Shown here piece by piece: positions 8,435-14,697 of a stretch of 16,222 nucleotides of DNA. Each line of letters opens with the position of its first letter. The first letter of the stretch is position 1. The notes under the pieces are model-generated. The model ran no database searches and was not told the origin of the DNA. It was given only the letters and a program-made list of their open reading frames with translations. The translations under genes were made by a program, and so were the position numbers. The stretch is from Planctomycetota bacterium. GTDB lineage: Bacteria; Planctomycetota; Brocadiia; Brocadiales; Bathyanammoxibiaceae. The stretch covers positions 1 through 16,222 of the forward strand of contig JAUVQR010000010.1 in NCBI GenBank assembly GCA_030598065.1, written 5' to 3'.

Positions 8435-9208
8435 ATGAAGATGACCTGCTTAACCAGGATGGCCGCTACGGTCTTTATTCTGTGCCCGTTGACCCTGGGC
8501 CTGCTTGCCGACGCGAGGGCGGCTTCTTTGTTTTCCGGTTTAATCATAGCCCAGAGCCAACAGCGGGGGGTTAAGGTTGTAGAGGTCCGTCCGGATTCTC
8601 CTTCCGGGAAGGCGGGTATCAAGGTGGCGGACGTCATCATAGAGATAGGTGGAGAGAAGGTTCTGTCGTTAGATGACTTTGTGGCAAAGTCGCGCGGCAG
8701 GGGTAAAAAGATACCCGAAATCAGGGTCAAGGTGCTAAGGAAGGGGAAATTGCTTGACTTCGTGATTGCCTCGTATAGTGTGCCCATTTACCAGGCGTGG
8801 AAGATAAAGGCGGTGGAGCCGCCCTATACAAGCCTGGGAGGTGTCTCGCTGTTTCAGCACTGGGTTGGAAAGGGCGACAGAGAGCTTGCAGAGAACAAAC
8901 AGGAAATACCCGTTAACGCGAAGATTCTGAATTACAGAGAGGCCATAGGATTCTACTATTTTGCGCTGCATTATTCACCTACGTCTGTTACGGTCGGGCT
9001 GAAGCTGGGGGATGCGTACAAGGATATGGCGGAACTATATCAATCCGGAGGTTCTCTGCCGGAAGCCGTACGGAGCTATGGCATGGCCGCTGAAATCTAC
9101 GATAAGAGCAGCCGCATAGCCACAAAACAGGCCGAGCTGGAAAAAATACTGGCAGGCCTTCAGAACGTTGAGGAAAGACTCTTTATGTTATTGCCCCAGG
9201 AAGAGTGA
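8435..9208 (+). CDS. Secreted PDZ-domain protein with helical (TPR-like) C-terminus
   Basis: This 257-residue protein has a Sec signal peptide: basic start, hydrophobic core at about 9-24, and likely cleavage after ADARA near residue 29. A PDZ domain spans about residues 36-112, recognisable from VVEVRPDSPSGKAGIKVADVI and IGGEKV. The C-terminal half (about 165-257) is helical, with paired helices resembling tetratricopeptide units (YREAIGFYYFALHYSP, then EAVRSYGMAAEIYDKS). There is no protease domain, so it probably binds peptides or C-termini rather than cutting them. It begins 3 bp after the double-VWA gene and is the last tightly spaced gene before a terminator-like hairpin. A natural inference is that it docks onto the periplasmic parts of the VWA proteins. 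The assignment of the C-terminal half as TPR is tentative. Confidence 0.88.
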   Translation: MKMTCLTRMAATVFILCPLTLGLLADARAASLFSGLIIAQSQQRGVKVVEVRPDSPSGKAGIKVADVIIEIGGEKVLSLDDFVAKSRGRGKKIPEIRVKVLRKGKLLDFVIASYSVPIYQAWKIKAVEPPYTSLGGVSLFQHWVGKGDRELAENKQEIPVNAKILNYREAIGFYYFALHYSPTSVTVGLKLGDAYKDMAELYQSGGSLPEAVRSYGMAAEIYDKSSRIATKQAELEKILAGLQNVEERLFMLLPQEE

Positions 9209-9226
9209 GGGGCGTTTCCCTCTTTT
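9207..9226 (+). terminator. Weak rho-independent terminator-like hairpin
   Basis: GAGGG (9207-9211) can pair with CCCTC (9218-9222) across a 6-nt loop, followed directly by TTTT. The stem is only 5 bp and the T tract is short, so it may only attenuate transcription between the PDZ gene, whose stop it overlaps, and the downstream lipoprotein gene. Confidence 0.35.
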
Positions 9227-9249
9227 GCATGAATCAAGAGTAACCGGAG

Positions 9250-10104
9250 ATGACTATTCGCTGCTCAAGGGGTTTTCTGGGTGTTAACAAGCTCGCGCCC
9301 GTATTGTTTTTTCTCCTTCTTGTTCACGGTTGTGCGGAGAAGGTCGTGGAGATACCCCTGCATAAGGACGGGGTAAAGAACATAAGCACTGTCGCGATAC
9401 TGACCCCCATCGCCAGGCCGGACATATCCATAAACACCGTCTCAGATGACAGGCTCCTTCTGATGCTCTTTAGCGGGCCGGCCATATTGCCGCAACTTAT
9501 GCTCCAGGCGGCGATGATTGACGCGCAAAGGGAGGACACCAAGAGATTCAACGTGCTGACGTATGATACGCACGTCGGCCGTATGCTGAGGGAAAGCCTT
9601 TACAGGAAGCTCAAACGGCAGGCGCCGTTTCATATCGTACCACCGGACGTGGTAGACGATGACATCGGCGTGTATGCGTTACAGGATAAGAAAGAGAAGA
9701 CAAAGGATGATTACGAGTCGATAGCGAGGAGGCTGGGCGCAGACACGATAATTGAACTGGACGTCCTCTCATGTGGCATAAAAGACCCCGGTGTGTTCTC
9801 AAGACCTCATACACTGCTCATAGCGAAGGTTGCGATGATAAGGGCCAGAGGTAAAGTGATACTGTGGCAGACAAAGGTGGGTCAGGCAATTCCGCAGGGC
9901 AAAAAGTTCGGTTTTGATTACGAAAAGTACGAGGCGGATGAAGCCAAGCTTCTTAAGGAGGAGCTGGACACGGTTGCGGGTATGCTGTCGGAGCAAATAA
10001 TCGAGGCGATGGGCTTTAAGGCCCAGCTGCCTACCGCGAGGCTCCTTGAGCCGGCCGGACGCCCGGGTATCTTACAAGTTCCCGCGCGTGAGCGCGTCAA
10101 GTAA
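9250..10104 (+). CDS. Putative envelope lipoprotein, function unknown
   Basis: This 284-residue protein has a lipoprotein-type signal: a hydrophobic stretch at about 17-25, then VHGC with Cys28 as the likely lipidated residue (His at -2 is unusual). The mature part contains KNISTVAILTPIARP, ARRLGADTIIELDVLSCGI and GKVILWQTKV. This pattern resembles lipoproteins that share a CsgG/LPP20/DUF799-like alpha-beta fold, but I cannot name a family with certainty. An in-frame TAA at 9241-9243 fixes the start at or after the ATG at 9250. The GGAG directly abuts that ATG, so initiation may be weak. It lies 41 bp after the PDZ gene on the same strand and may be co-transcribed with the VWA operon. Its last 33 bp overlap the convergent THEP1 gene. 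Confidence 0.82.
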   Translation: MTIRCSRGFLGVNKLAPVLFFLLLVHGCAEKVVEIPLHKDGVKNISTVAILTPIARPDISINTVSDDRLLLMLFSGPAILPQLMLQAAMIDAQREDTKRFNVLTYDTHVGRMLRESLYRKLKRQAPFHIVPPDVVDDDIGVYALQDKKEKTKDDYESIARRLGADTIIELDVLSCGIKDPGVFSRPHTLLIAKVAMIRARGKVILWQTKVGQAIPQGKKFGFDYEKYEADEAKLLKEELDTVAGMLSEQIIEAMGFKAQLPTARLLEPAGRPGILQVPARERVK

Positions 10105-10608
10105 TGTTGCTATATCCGGAATCAGGGCATCCCTGGCCTGCCGGCTGAGCGTGAATAGCTTGACGTCTTTTCTTTTCTTGATGCCGTCTGTGAAACCGTT
10201 CCCGGATTCCGATATAACGGCCAGGACCGGCGCGGGCCCGTCAAGGGCCTGTAGCACCAGATTCTTGAACCGGTTAGAGAACATTTCCATCTTGCCTATT
10301 TCGTCGATAACGATAATCTCTCGCCTGCCTACGGCCTCTTCCAGTTCAGGCAACGCCGTGTTTTCAAAGGACGTTACGTCAACCCCGTATCTTCCTACCC
10401 TGGGAACGCCCTGAATGTCGGTGTGCGCAAGTACGCAGTCCCTGCCCCCGAACGTCTTTACCGTAAACCCTCTTCTTTCCCTGCCGTCTCTTATTTCTTC
10501 GGTGTAGAAACCACGTGGTCTTATGTCCAGGGCGGACAACACCTTCTTGATTGCGGTAGTCTTTCCAACGCCGGGCCTGCCGGTTATCAGTATATTCTTT
10601 ACAGGCAT
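10072..10608 (-). CDS. THEP1-type nucleoside-triphosphatase
   Basis: This 178-residue cytoplasmic P-loop NTPase matches the THEP1 family (nucleotide phosphatases/kinases known from Aquifex, archaea and eukaryotes). Motifs seen are Walker A GRPGVGKT (10-17), GFYTEEIR (33-40), VGRYGVDV (71-78) and Walker B VIDEIGKMEM (100-109). Length is typical of the family. Members hydrolyse NTPs broadly in vitro; the physiological substrate is unsettled. The ATG at 10608 has an AAAGG upstream that overlaps the stop codon of the preceding kinase gene (9 bp gap), implying translational coupling. Its 3' end runs 33 bp into the convergent lipoprotein gene. Confidence 0.92.
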   Translation of the reverse strand: MPVKNILITGRPGVGKTTAIKKVLSALDIRPRGFYTEEIRDGRERRGFTVKTFGGRDCVLAHTDIQGVPRVGRYGVDVTSFENTALPELEEAVGRREIIVIDEIGKMEMFSNRFKNLVLQALDGPAPVLAVISESGNGFTDGIKKRKDVKLFTLSRQARDALIPDIATLLDALTRGNL

Positions 10609-10617
10609 ACAATACCT

Positions 10618-11535
10618 TTACACCGACCGGATACGGACGTCATTCCAGTCCTCTTCTATTTTGACAGAGCCGAGTCGGATTAAGCGGACGTCGCCCGGCG
10701 TTTTAAGCGGCGTAAGCATGTGGATTTCACCCCTTGCAGGGTCTATGCCCTCAATGACGCCGAGGGACACGGTATAATTCCCACCGTCGTTCAGCCCCAC
10801 CAGCAGCCTGTTATAAAGACGGCCTTCCGTATCCCGAACCGCCTCGTTGTAGGGGCTGATGAGGCATACGCTGTGGAGCGGGAATGATTTGCTCGTTGCG
10901 CCGCTAAAATATGACCTGTATCTCAGCCGTCTGTGTTCACGACGTTGTGCCGCCGACCTGACCTTTGCGTCTTCGGATACGGGGAGGCGGTATAGTTGGT
11001 ATTCGGCCCTGTCTTTATACGGAAGCAGGATTTCCTCCAGTTCACGCTCCCTCTCGAGCGCCACGATGCACCTAGTGTCGGTAAGCACAATCTTGTGGAA
11101 TTTTAGCTCCCATGCCGCGCCTCCCGATACGAGCCCCGTGGTGTCTATTATTATCGCCTCTGCACCTTCCCCGGACGCCCGGTCCACCAGCTTCTTTACG
11201 CCGGTCAGCGTCTGCAAAAAATGTCCGACGGGAGAAGTGGAGCCCACGAAGTACATGGAGTGTGTAGAGATCTCGTCAATTGACTTCGGAACCGATTCCA
11301 GCAGTGCCATACTTACGGTGGCCGGCGGCCCGAACGCGCCCTGGCCCATATCGGCCGAGACTATCGACACCCTCCCGCACACGGACAGCAGCTCTTTGGC
11401 GAGGTAGAAGGAGAGTGTGGTCTTGCCGGTGTCGGAGGCGCCCAGGACCGTTACCATGACTTTCCCATAGTGGAGGCGCCTGCCGACGTTCCCTGCCAGT
11501 TCTTTCCAGTACGTGGGTATGGTCATCCGCAACAA
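10618..11535 (-). CDS. Clp1/Grc3-type polynucleotide 5'-hydroxyl kinase
   Basis: This is a 305-residue P-loop kinase of the Clp1 family, which in eukaryotes and archaea phosphorylates 5'-OH ends of RNA (and some DNA). Motifs, numbered from the TTG start, are Walker A GASDTGKTT (32-40), the family-specific DMGQ (62-65), PPATVS (70-75), a clasp-like FVGSTSP (96-102), IDTTG (130-134) and a basic-acidic helix ERERELEEIL typical of the lid. A C-terminal beta-rich segment (GLNDGGNYTVSLGVIEGID) matches the small C-terminal domain of the family. The TTG at 11535 has GGGGGTG 5 nt upstream. The ATG at 11526 is an alternative start 9 bp inside with poorer spacing. It heads a two-gene unit with THEP1. 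RNA repair or RNA end processing is a plausible role; the natural substrate cannot be told from sequence. Confidence 0.88.
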   Translation of the reverse strand: MLRMTIPTYWKELAGNVGRRLHYGKVMVTVLGASDTGKTTLSFYLAKELLSVCGRVSIVSADMGQGAFGPPATVSMALLESVPKSIDEISTHSMYFVGSTSPVGHFLQTLTGVKKLVDRASGEGAEAIIIDTTGLVSGGAAWELKFHKIVLTDTRCIVALERERELEEILLPYKDRAEYQLYRLPVSEDAKVRSAAQRREHRRLRYRSYFSGATSKSFPLHSVCLISPYNEAVRDTEGRLYNRLLVGLNDGGNYTVSLGVIEGIDPARGEIHMLTPLKTPGDVRLIRLGSVKIEEDWNDVRIRSV

Positions 11536-11725
11536 CGGTTCACCCCCGAAGGTCTGTCTTCATGCGTGTACTGTTTGTGCGAGGTCTGAATTCTCTGTGA
11601 TAGACGCCGCCTTGGTGATATAATGCCGTTCAGGATAAGCGTTCAGAAACGAAGATTCAAGACGCAAGTAGATTTCATTTGACTTCAATGCAAGACATGA
11701 TATTTTCCCGTGTCACGGAGACGAA
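11536..11725. promoter_or_regulatory. Divergent intergenic region between kinase and small lipoprotein genes
   Basis: This 190-bp region separates two divergent transcription units and must carry promoters for both. It contains a TATAAT (11619-11624) without a convincing -35 box and a direct repeat CGTTCAG at 11627-11633 and 11640-11646 (13-bp period) that could be an operator. I see no long hairpin or riboswitch-like structure. Confidence 0.4.
11679..11706 (+). promoter_or_regulatory. Candidate sigma70-type promoter for the small lipoprotein gene
   Basis: TTGACT (11679-11684) is separated by 16 bp from TATTTT (11701-11706), matching 5/6 and 4/6 of the consensus. The start codon at 11726 follows about 20 bp after the -10 box, with CGGAG in between as ribosome-binding site. 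No experimental support is available. Confidence 0.4.
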
Positions 11726-11908
11726 ATGAATATAGCTGTGATATTACTGGCCCTGTTTGTGCTGTCAGCCTGCGGGGGGTGCATTCAGGGGCCCGAAAAT
11801 GAAGAAGGCTTTAACTTCAGGCAAGACACTATGGCGCCGGATTGGCCTTCTCCGTATGACACACCGAGTCTGAAACCGAAACCAAAGGGGCCGTTTAACG
11901 AGATGTGA
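11726..11908 (+). CDS. Small putative lipoprotein (60 residues)
   Basis: The protein starts with a short hydrophobic segment and a clean lipobox LSAC (residues 13-16, Cys16). It continues GGCIQGPENEEG and ends in a proline-rich tail with PSPYDTPSLKPKPKGPF. It has a CGGAG ribosome-binding site and a plausible promoter just upstream. The 60-codon frame, lipobox and start signals support a real gene although it is short. It lies 170 bp before the spermidine-synthase-like gene on the same strand. I do not recognise a family. Proline-rich small lipoproteins are often envelope accessory proteins, but nothing here shows which. Confidence 0.6.
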   Translation: MNIAVILLALFVLSACGGCIQGPENEEGFNFRQDTMAPDWPSPYDTPSLKPKPKGPFNEM

Positions 11909-11985
11909 TACCTTGCTGTTCTGGTCCTTGGAATCTCTCACCTTAAAGAATGAATAAACCGGCCATGCCTGAACAGATAAAGGTG

Positions 11986-12005
11986 GGTTTTCATCCTGGT
12001 TTTCA
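11986..12005 (+). repeat. Short direct repeat GGTTTTCA
   Basis: GGTTTTCA occurs at 11986-11993 and 11998-12005, a 12-bp period, in the leader between the small lipoprotein and the spermidine-synthase-like gene. It could be a paired protein-binding site or chance. Confidence 0.3.
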
Positions 12006-12039
12006 CCGGCCGCAAGCGTATATTCTAAAAAAACCTTTC

Positions 12040-12057
12040 CCACCGTAGCCGCGGTGG
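12040..12057 (+). promoter_or_regulatory. Hairpin in the leader of the spermidine-synthase-like gene
   Basis: CCACCG (12040-12045) can pair with CGGTGG (12052-12057) around a 6-nt loop, ending 21 bp before the ATG at 12079. It has no T tract, so it is not a standard terminator. No Shine-Dalgarno sequence is visible close to the start, so the structure may influence initiation. Confidence 0.3.
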
Positions 12058-12078
12058 TGTGCCCGGCATAAATATACT

Positions 12079-14421
12079 ATGTCCACGTACACGTACACCA
12101 AAAGAACCTGGTATTCGTTAGTCCTGGCCGTAATTCTCATAGGCGCGCAGGCCACTATCGCGCAGGTGCTGCTGGTGCGGGAGCTTCTGGTGGTATTCTA
12201 CGGCAACGAGCTCTGCCTTGGGATAATTTTCGCCGCCTGGCTACTGGGTGTCGCCGTCGGGGCGGGGGTCGGTGGGAGACTTGTAAGGCGGGCTGAAAAC
12301 AGGTTCGTAGTGTTCATGTTTCTTGTCCTGGCGTTGTGCCTGCTGTTGCCGATGCAGGTCTCTATTATCAGGCTGCTCAGGTATCTGATAGACGTCCCCT
12401 ACGGGCAACAGATATCAATTCCGTCCCTTTTGTGGGCGTCGCCTCTGATTATAATGCCGTTCAGCTTTGTTATCGGGCTGGTTTTCCCCTTCTCCGCCTC
12501 TGTCTTTAAGGGGTTTACTCGTGGAGGCGCCACCGACATAGGCGCGGTATATATACTCGAGTCCATAGGCAGCCTGATAGGGGGCACCGTGTTTACCTTC
12601 GTGCTGGCCCCCAGAGGTTCCTCCTACGAGACCCTTGCCATTCTAACCGGTATAGTCCTGGTAAATCTGCTTGTACTCATACTGTTTGTCTCGAAGACCT
12701 CTTGCCGGAAGGTGCTGCTTGGGATGTCCATCTCGTTGCTGGCCGTGTCGCTGTGGCTGGTGGTATCAGGCGACGTCAAACGGTTGGAGGCATTCTTCAT
12801 CGAAAAGAGGTGGGAGTCATTTAATCCACAGATAGCTCTGGTCGAGTCCGCGGATTCAAGGTACCAGAACATCGTGATTGGCAAGGAGCAGGGCCAGTAC
12901 AGCGTCTACTGCAACGGGCAATATGCGTTTACGTTTCCGAATCGGTACGAGTACGGGCCTGTGGCGCATCTGGTTCTCTCGGAACACCCGGCTCCAAGGA
13001 GCATACTCCTCGTAGGCGGAGGCATTGGCGGCCTGGTGGGCGAGATGTTGAGATATCCCATTGAGAAACTCGATTACGTAGAGCTGGACCCGAAATTGCT
13101 TGAGATTACCGAGAAGTATATTCCCGAGGAAAACAGGGCCGCGCTGGCCGATGGCAGGGTAGAGATATTCCCGGTTGACGGGCGTTATTTTGTCAAGAAA
13201 GTCAGGGGAAAAAACAAGTATGACGTGGTATTCACCAACGTCCCCGACCCATCTACCGCCGCACTGAACCGGTTCTACACGCTCGAATTCTTTCAGGAGG
13301 CAAGGGACCTCTTAAACGACGGCGGCATACTGGTCGTCTCGATAAGTTCCTCGGCGGTATACATCGGCGAAGTTGTTGGTAGCTATACCGGCTCGATATA
13401 CAAGACACTTCAGGAGGTATTTCCGTACGTAATCGTTACCCCGGGTCAGATCAATTATTACTTCGCCAGTTCCGAGCCGGGCGTCGTCACAACCGACCTG
13501 GACACGCTGATATCCAGATACAATGGGCGTAATATAGAGACGGACGTTTTTTCGCAGTACCACTTCCTGCCGTTTCTTGAACCCGCACAGGTGCGGTTTA
13601 TGGAAAAAAGCCTGGAGAGCAGGCGCGACCTGCGCATAAACACCGACTCCAAACCCGTTACCTATTTCTACAACCTGCTCCTGTGGGACCAGTTTTCAGG
13701 TGGACAACTCCAGGGCCTGCTGACCTCGCTTGGCAGGCTCAAATTATGGTACTTTCTTGCGGCCATCGGGTTGTTCCTGGTAATAAGACTCTCAGTGGTG
13801 AATCTTGTATTTAACAATATCCCGAAAGAGAAAAAATTCGACAGCATATTTGCAATCGCAACAACCGGGTTTGCCGGCATAGCCCTTGAGATTATCCTGA
13901 TATTTGCGTTCCAGAATATCTACGGCTACGTCTACGAGATGATAGGCCTCATTGTGGCCCTGTTCATGATGGGCCTCGCCGTTGGAGGGTATATAAGTAA
14001 TGCCGTCTTACTGAAGAGGGAGAGGGACTGGCTCCGTATACTCGCGTATATAGTGGGTGGGATGGTGGTGTATTCTCTGGTCATTATCCTGTTTATCAAA
14101 TGGTTTCCATATCACTACCCCGGCTCCGGGGCCTTTTTCATGGTATTGATGGTGATTCCCGGGATTATCACCGGGCTTGAGTTCCCCGTAGCGAGCCGCA
14201 TATACCTGGGAGACGAGCCGGATTCAGGTCCCACGGCCGGCATAATAAACAGCGCGGACCACATCGGGGCGTTTTCAGGGGCAATTCTGACCGGTATAGT
14301 GCTGGTCCCCATACTGGGGGTAGACGGCGCGTGCCTGGTGATTGCGGCGCTTAACGGCGCGAGCCTGGTGCTGCTTATATCCATGGTTATCAAGACGAAG
14401 TCTGCGCAAAGGGCGCCTTAA
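12079..14421 (+). CDS. Membrane-fused spermidine-synthase-like protein
   Basis: The protein is 780 residues long. An N-terminal half of about six to seven membrane helices (residues ~11-232) is followed by a soluble Rossmann domain of the spermidine synthase/methyltransferase type (~260-540) and a C-terminal membrane half (~553-775). The soluble domain shows VGGGIGG (312-318), YVELDP, a DGRYF segment and NVPDPSTAALNRFYT starting at N387. Compared with true aminopropyltransferases, the Asp of GGGDG is Ile316 and the first Asp of DSxDP is Asn387. I therefore doubt spermidine synthesis and infer another nucleophilic or methyl transfer, or a binding role, at the cytoplasmic membrane face. The two membrane halves resemble each other. 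The ATG at 12079 gives a sensible first helix, but no ribosome-binding site is evident. This is a known but uncharacterised class often annotated as fused MFS/spermidine synthase. Confidence 0.85.
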   Translation: MSTYTYTKRTWYSLVLAVILIGAQATIAQVLLVRELLVVFYGNELCLGIIFAAWLLGVAVGAGVGGRLVRRAENRFVVFMFLVLALCLLLPMQVSIIRLLRYLIDVPYGQQISIPSLLWASPLIIMPFSFVIGLVFPFSASVFKGFTRGGATDIGAVYILESIGSLIGGTVFTFVLAPRGSSYETLAILTGIVLVNLLVLILFVSKTSCRKVLLGMSISLLAVSLWLVVSGDVKRLEAFFIEKRWESFNPQIALVESADSRYQNIVIGKEQGQYSVYCNGQYAFTFPNRYEYGPVAHLVLSEHPAPRSILLVGGGIGGLVGEMLRYPIEKLDYVELDPKLLEITEKYIPEENRAALADGRVEIFPVDGRYFVKKVRGKNKYDVVFTNVPDPSTAALNRFYTLEFFQEARDLLNDGGILVVSISSSAVYIGEVVGSYTGSIYKTLQEVFPYVIVTPGQINYYFASSEPGVVTTDLDTLISRYNGRNIETDVFSQYHFLPFLEPAQVRFMEKSLESRRDLRINTDSKPVTYFYNLLLWDQFSGGQLQGLLTSLGRLKLWYFLAAIGLFLVIRLSVVNLVFNNIPKEKKFDSIFAIATTGFAGIALEIILIFAFQNIYGYVYEMIGLIVALFMMGLAVGGYISNAVLLKRERDWLRILAYIVGGMVVYSLVIILFIKWFPYHYPGSGAFFMVLMVIPGIITGLEFPVASRIYLGDEPDSGPTAGIINSADHIGAFSGAILTGIVLVPILGVDGACLVIAALNGASLVLLISMVIKTKSAQRAP

Positions 14422-14427
14422 TCCGTA

Positions 14428-14490
14428 TGTCACTTTGAGCGTTAGCGAAGAGTCTAGATTCTTCAGTCGCTACGCTTCTTTAGAATGACA
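14428..14490. repeat. Degenerate palindromic intergenic repeat (REP-like)
   Basis: The element runs from TGTCACTTTGAGCG to CTTTAGAATGACA with AGTCTAGATTCTT at the centre. Its right arm, read on the opposite strand, begins TGTCATTCT and contains GCGTAGCGA and AGAATCT, pairing imperfectly with the left arm. It resembles dispersed palindromes with TGTCATTCTGAGCG ends that I know from several environmental bacterial genomes. It sits between two convergent genes and could also act as a bidirectional terminator. Confidence 0.6.
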
Positions 14491-14510
14491 CCGGTATCAA
14501 AATTGTAGTT

Positions 14511-14526
14511 GCCTGATTTATCAGGC
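14511..14526. repeat. Perfect short inverted repeat
   Basis: GCCTGA and TCAGGC flank a 4-nt TTTA loop, forming a 6-bp stem in the convergent intergenic region. There is no T tract. Confidence 0.4.
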
Positions 14527-14544
14527 CATATATACTCGCCTCAT

Positions 14545-14556
14545 ATCACGCGTGAT
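14545..14556. repeat. Perfect 12-bp palindrome ATCACGCGTGAT
   Basis: The sequence equals its own reverse complement with no spacer. It could be a dimeric protein-binding site, but it lies between convergent gene ends where an operator would be unexpected. Confidence 0.4.
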
Positions 14557-14596
14557 TTGGGTGAAATAGGGCAGCTACATGTCGTTTGTCTGTAGC

Positions 14597-14614
14597 GGTC
14601 GAGCTTGCTCGACC
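14597..14614. repeat. Inverted repeat GGTCGAGC-TT-GCTCGACC with trailing T run
   Basis: A perfect 8-bp inverted repeat with a 2-nt centre is followed by TTTT on the + strand. It sits in a stretch (TGTAGCGG then TGTAGGGGCAAGCCC) that looks like another dispersed palindromic repeat family. It may contribute to termination of the + strand gene. Together with the other elements it fills most of the gene-free stretch 14422-14697, in which I see no coding capacity or RNA gene. Confidence 0.45.
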
Positions 14615-14697
14615 TTTTGTAGGGGCAAGCCCACACGCTGCATCAGGAATGACGGTTATTGGGGTGTTTCCAAGCCTCTGCCTCTCAGGTCGATGCC

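Noticed and set aside
12079..14421. Naming the membrane protein a functional spermidine synthase (speE)
   Set aside because: Key donor-binding and catalytic Asp positions are Ile316 and Asn387, so the symbol would assert an activity the sequence does not support.
14422..14697. A tRNA or small RNA gene in the convergent intergenic region
   Set aside because: No cloverleaf, T-loop consensus or promoter-plus-terminator pattern is visible; the structure is explained by short palindromes.
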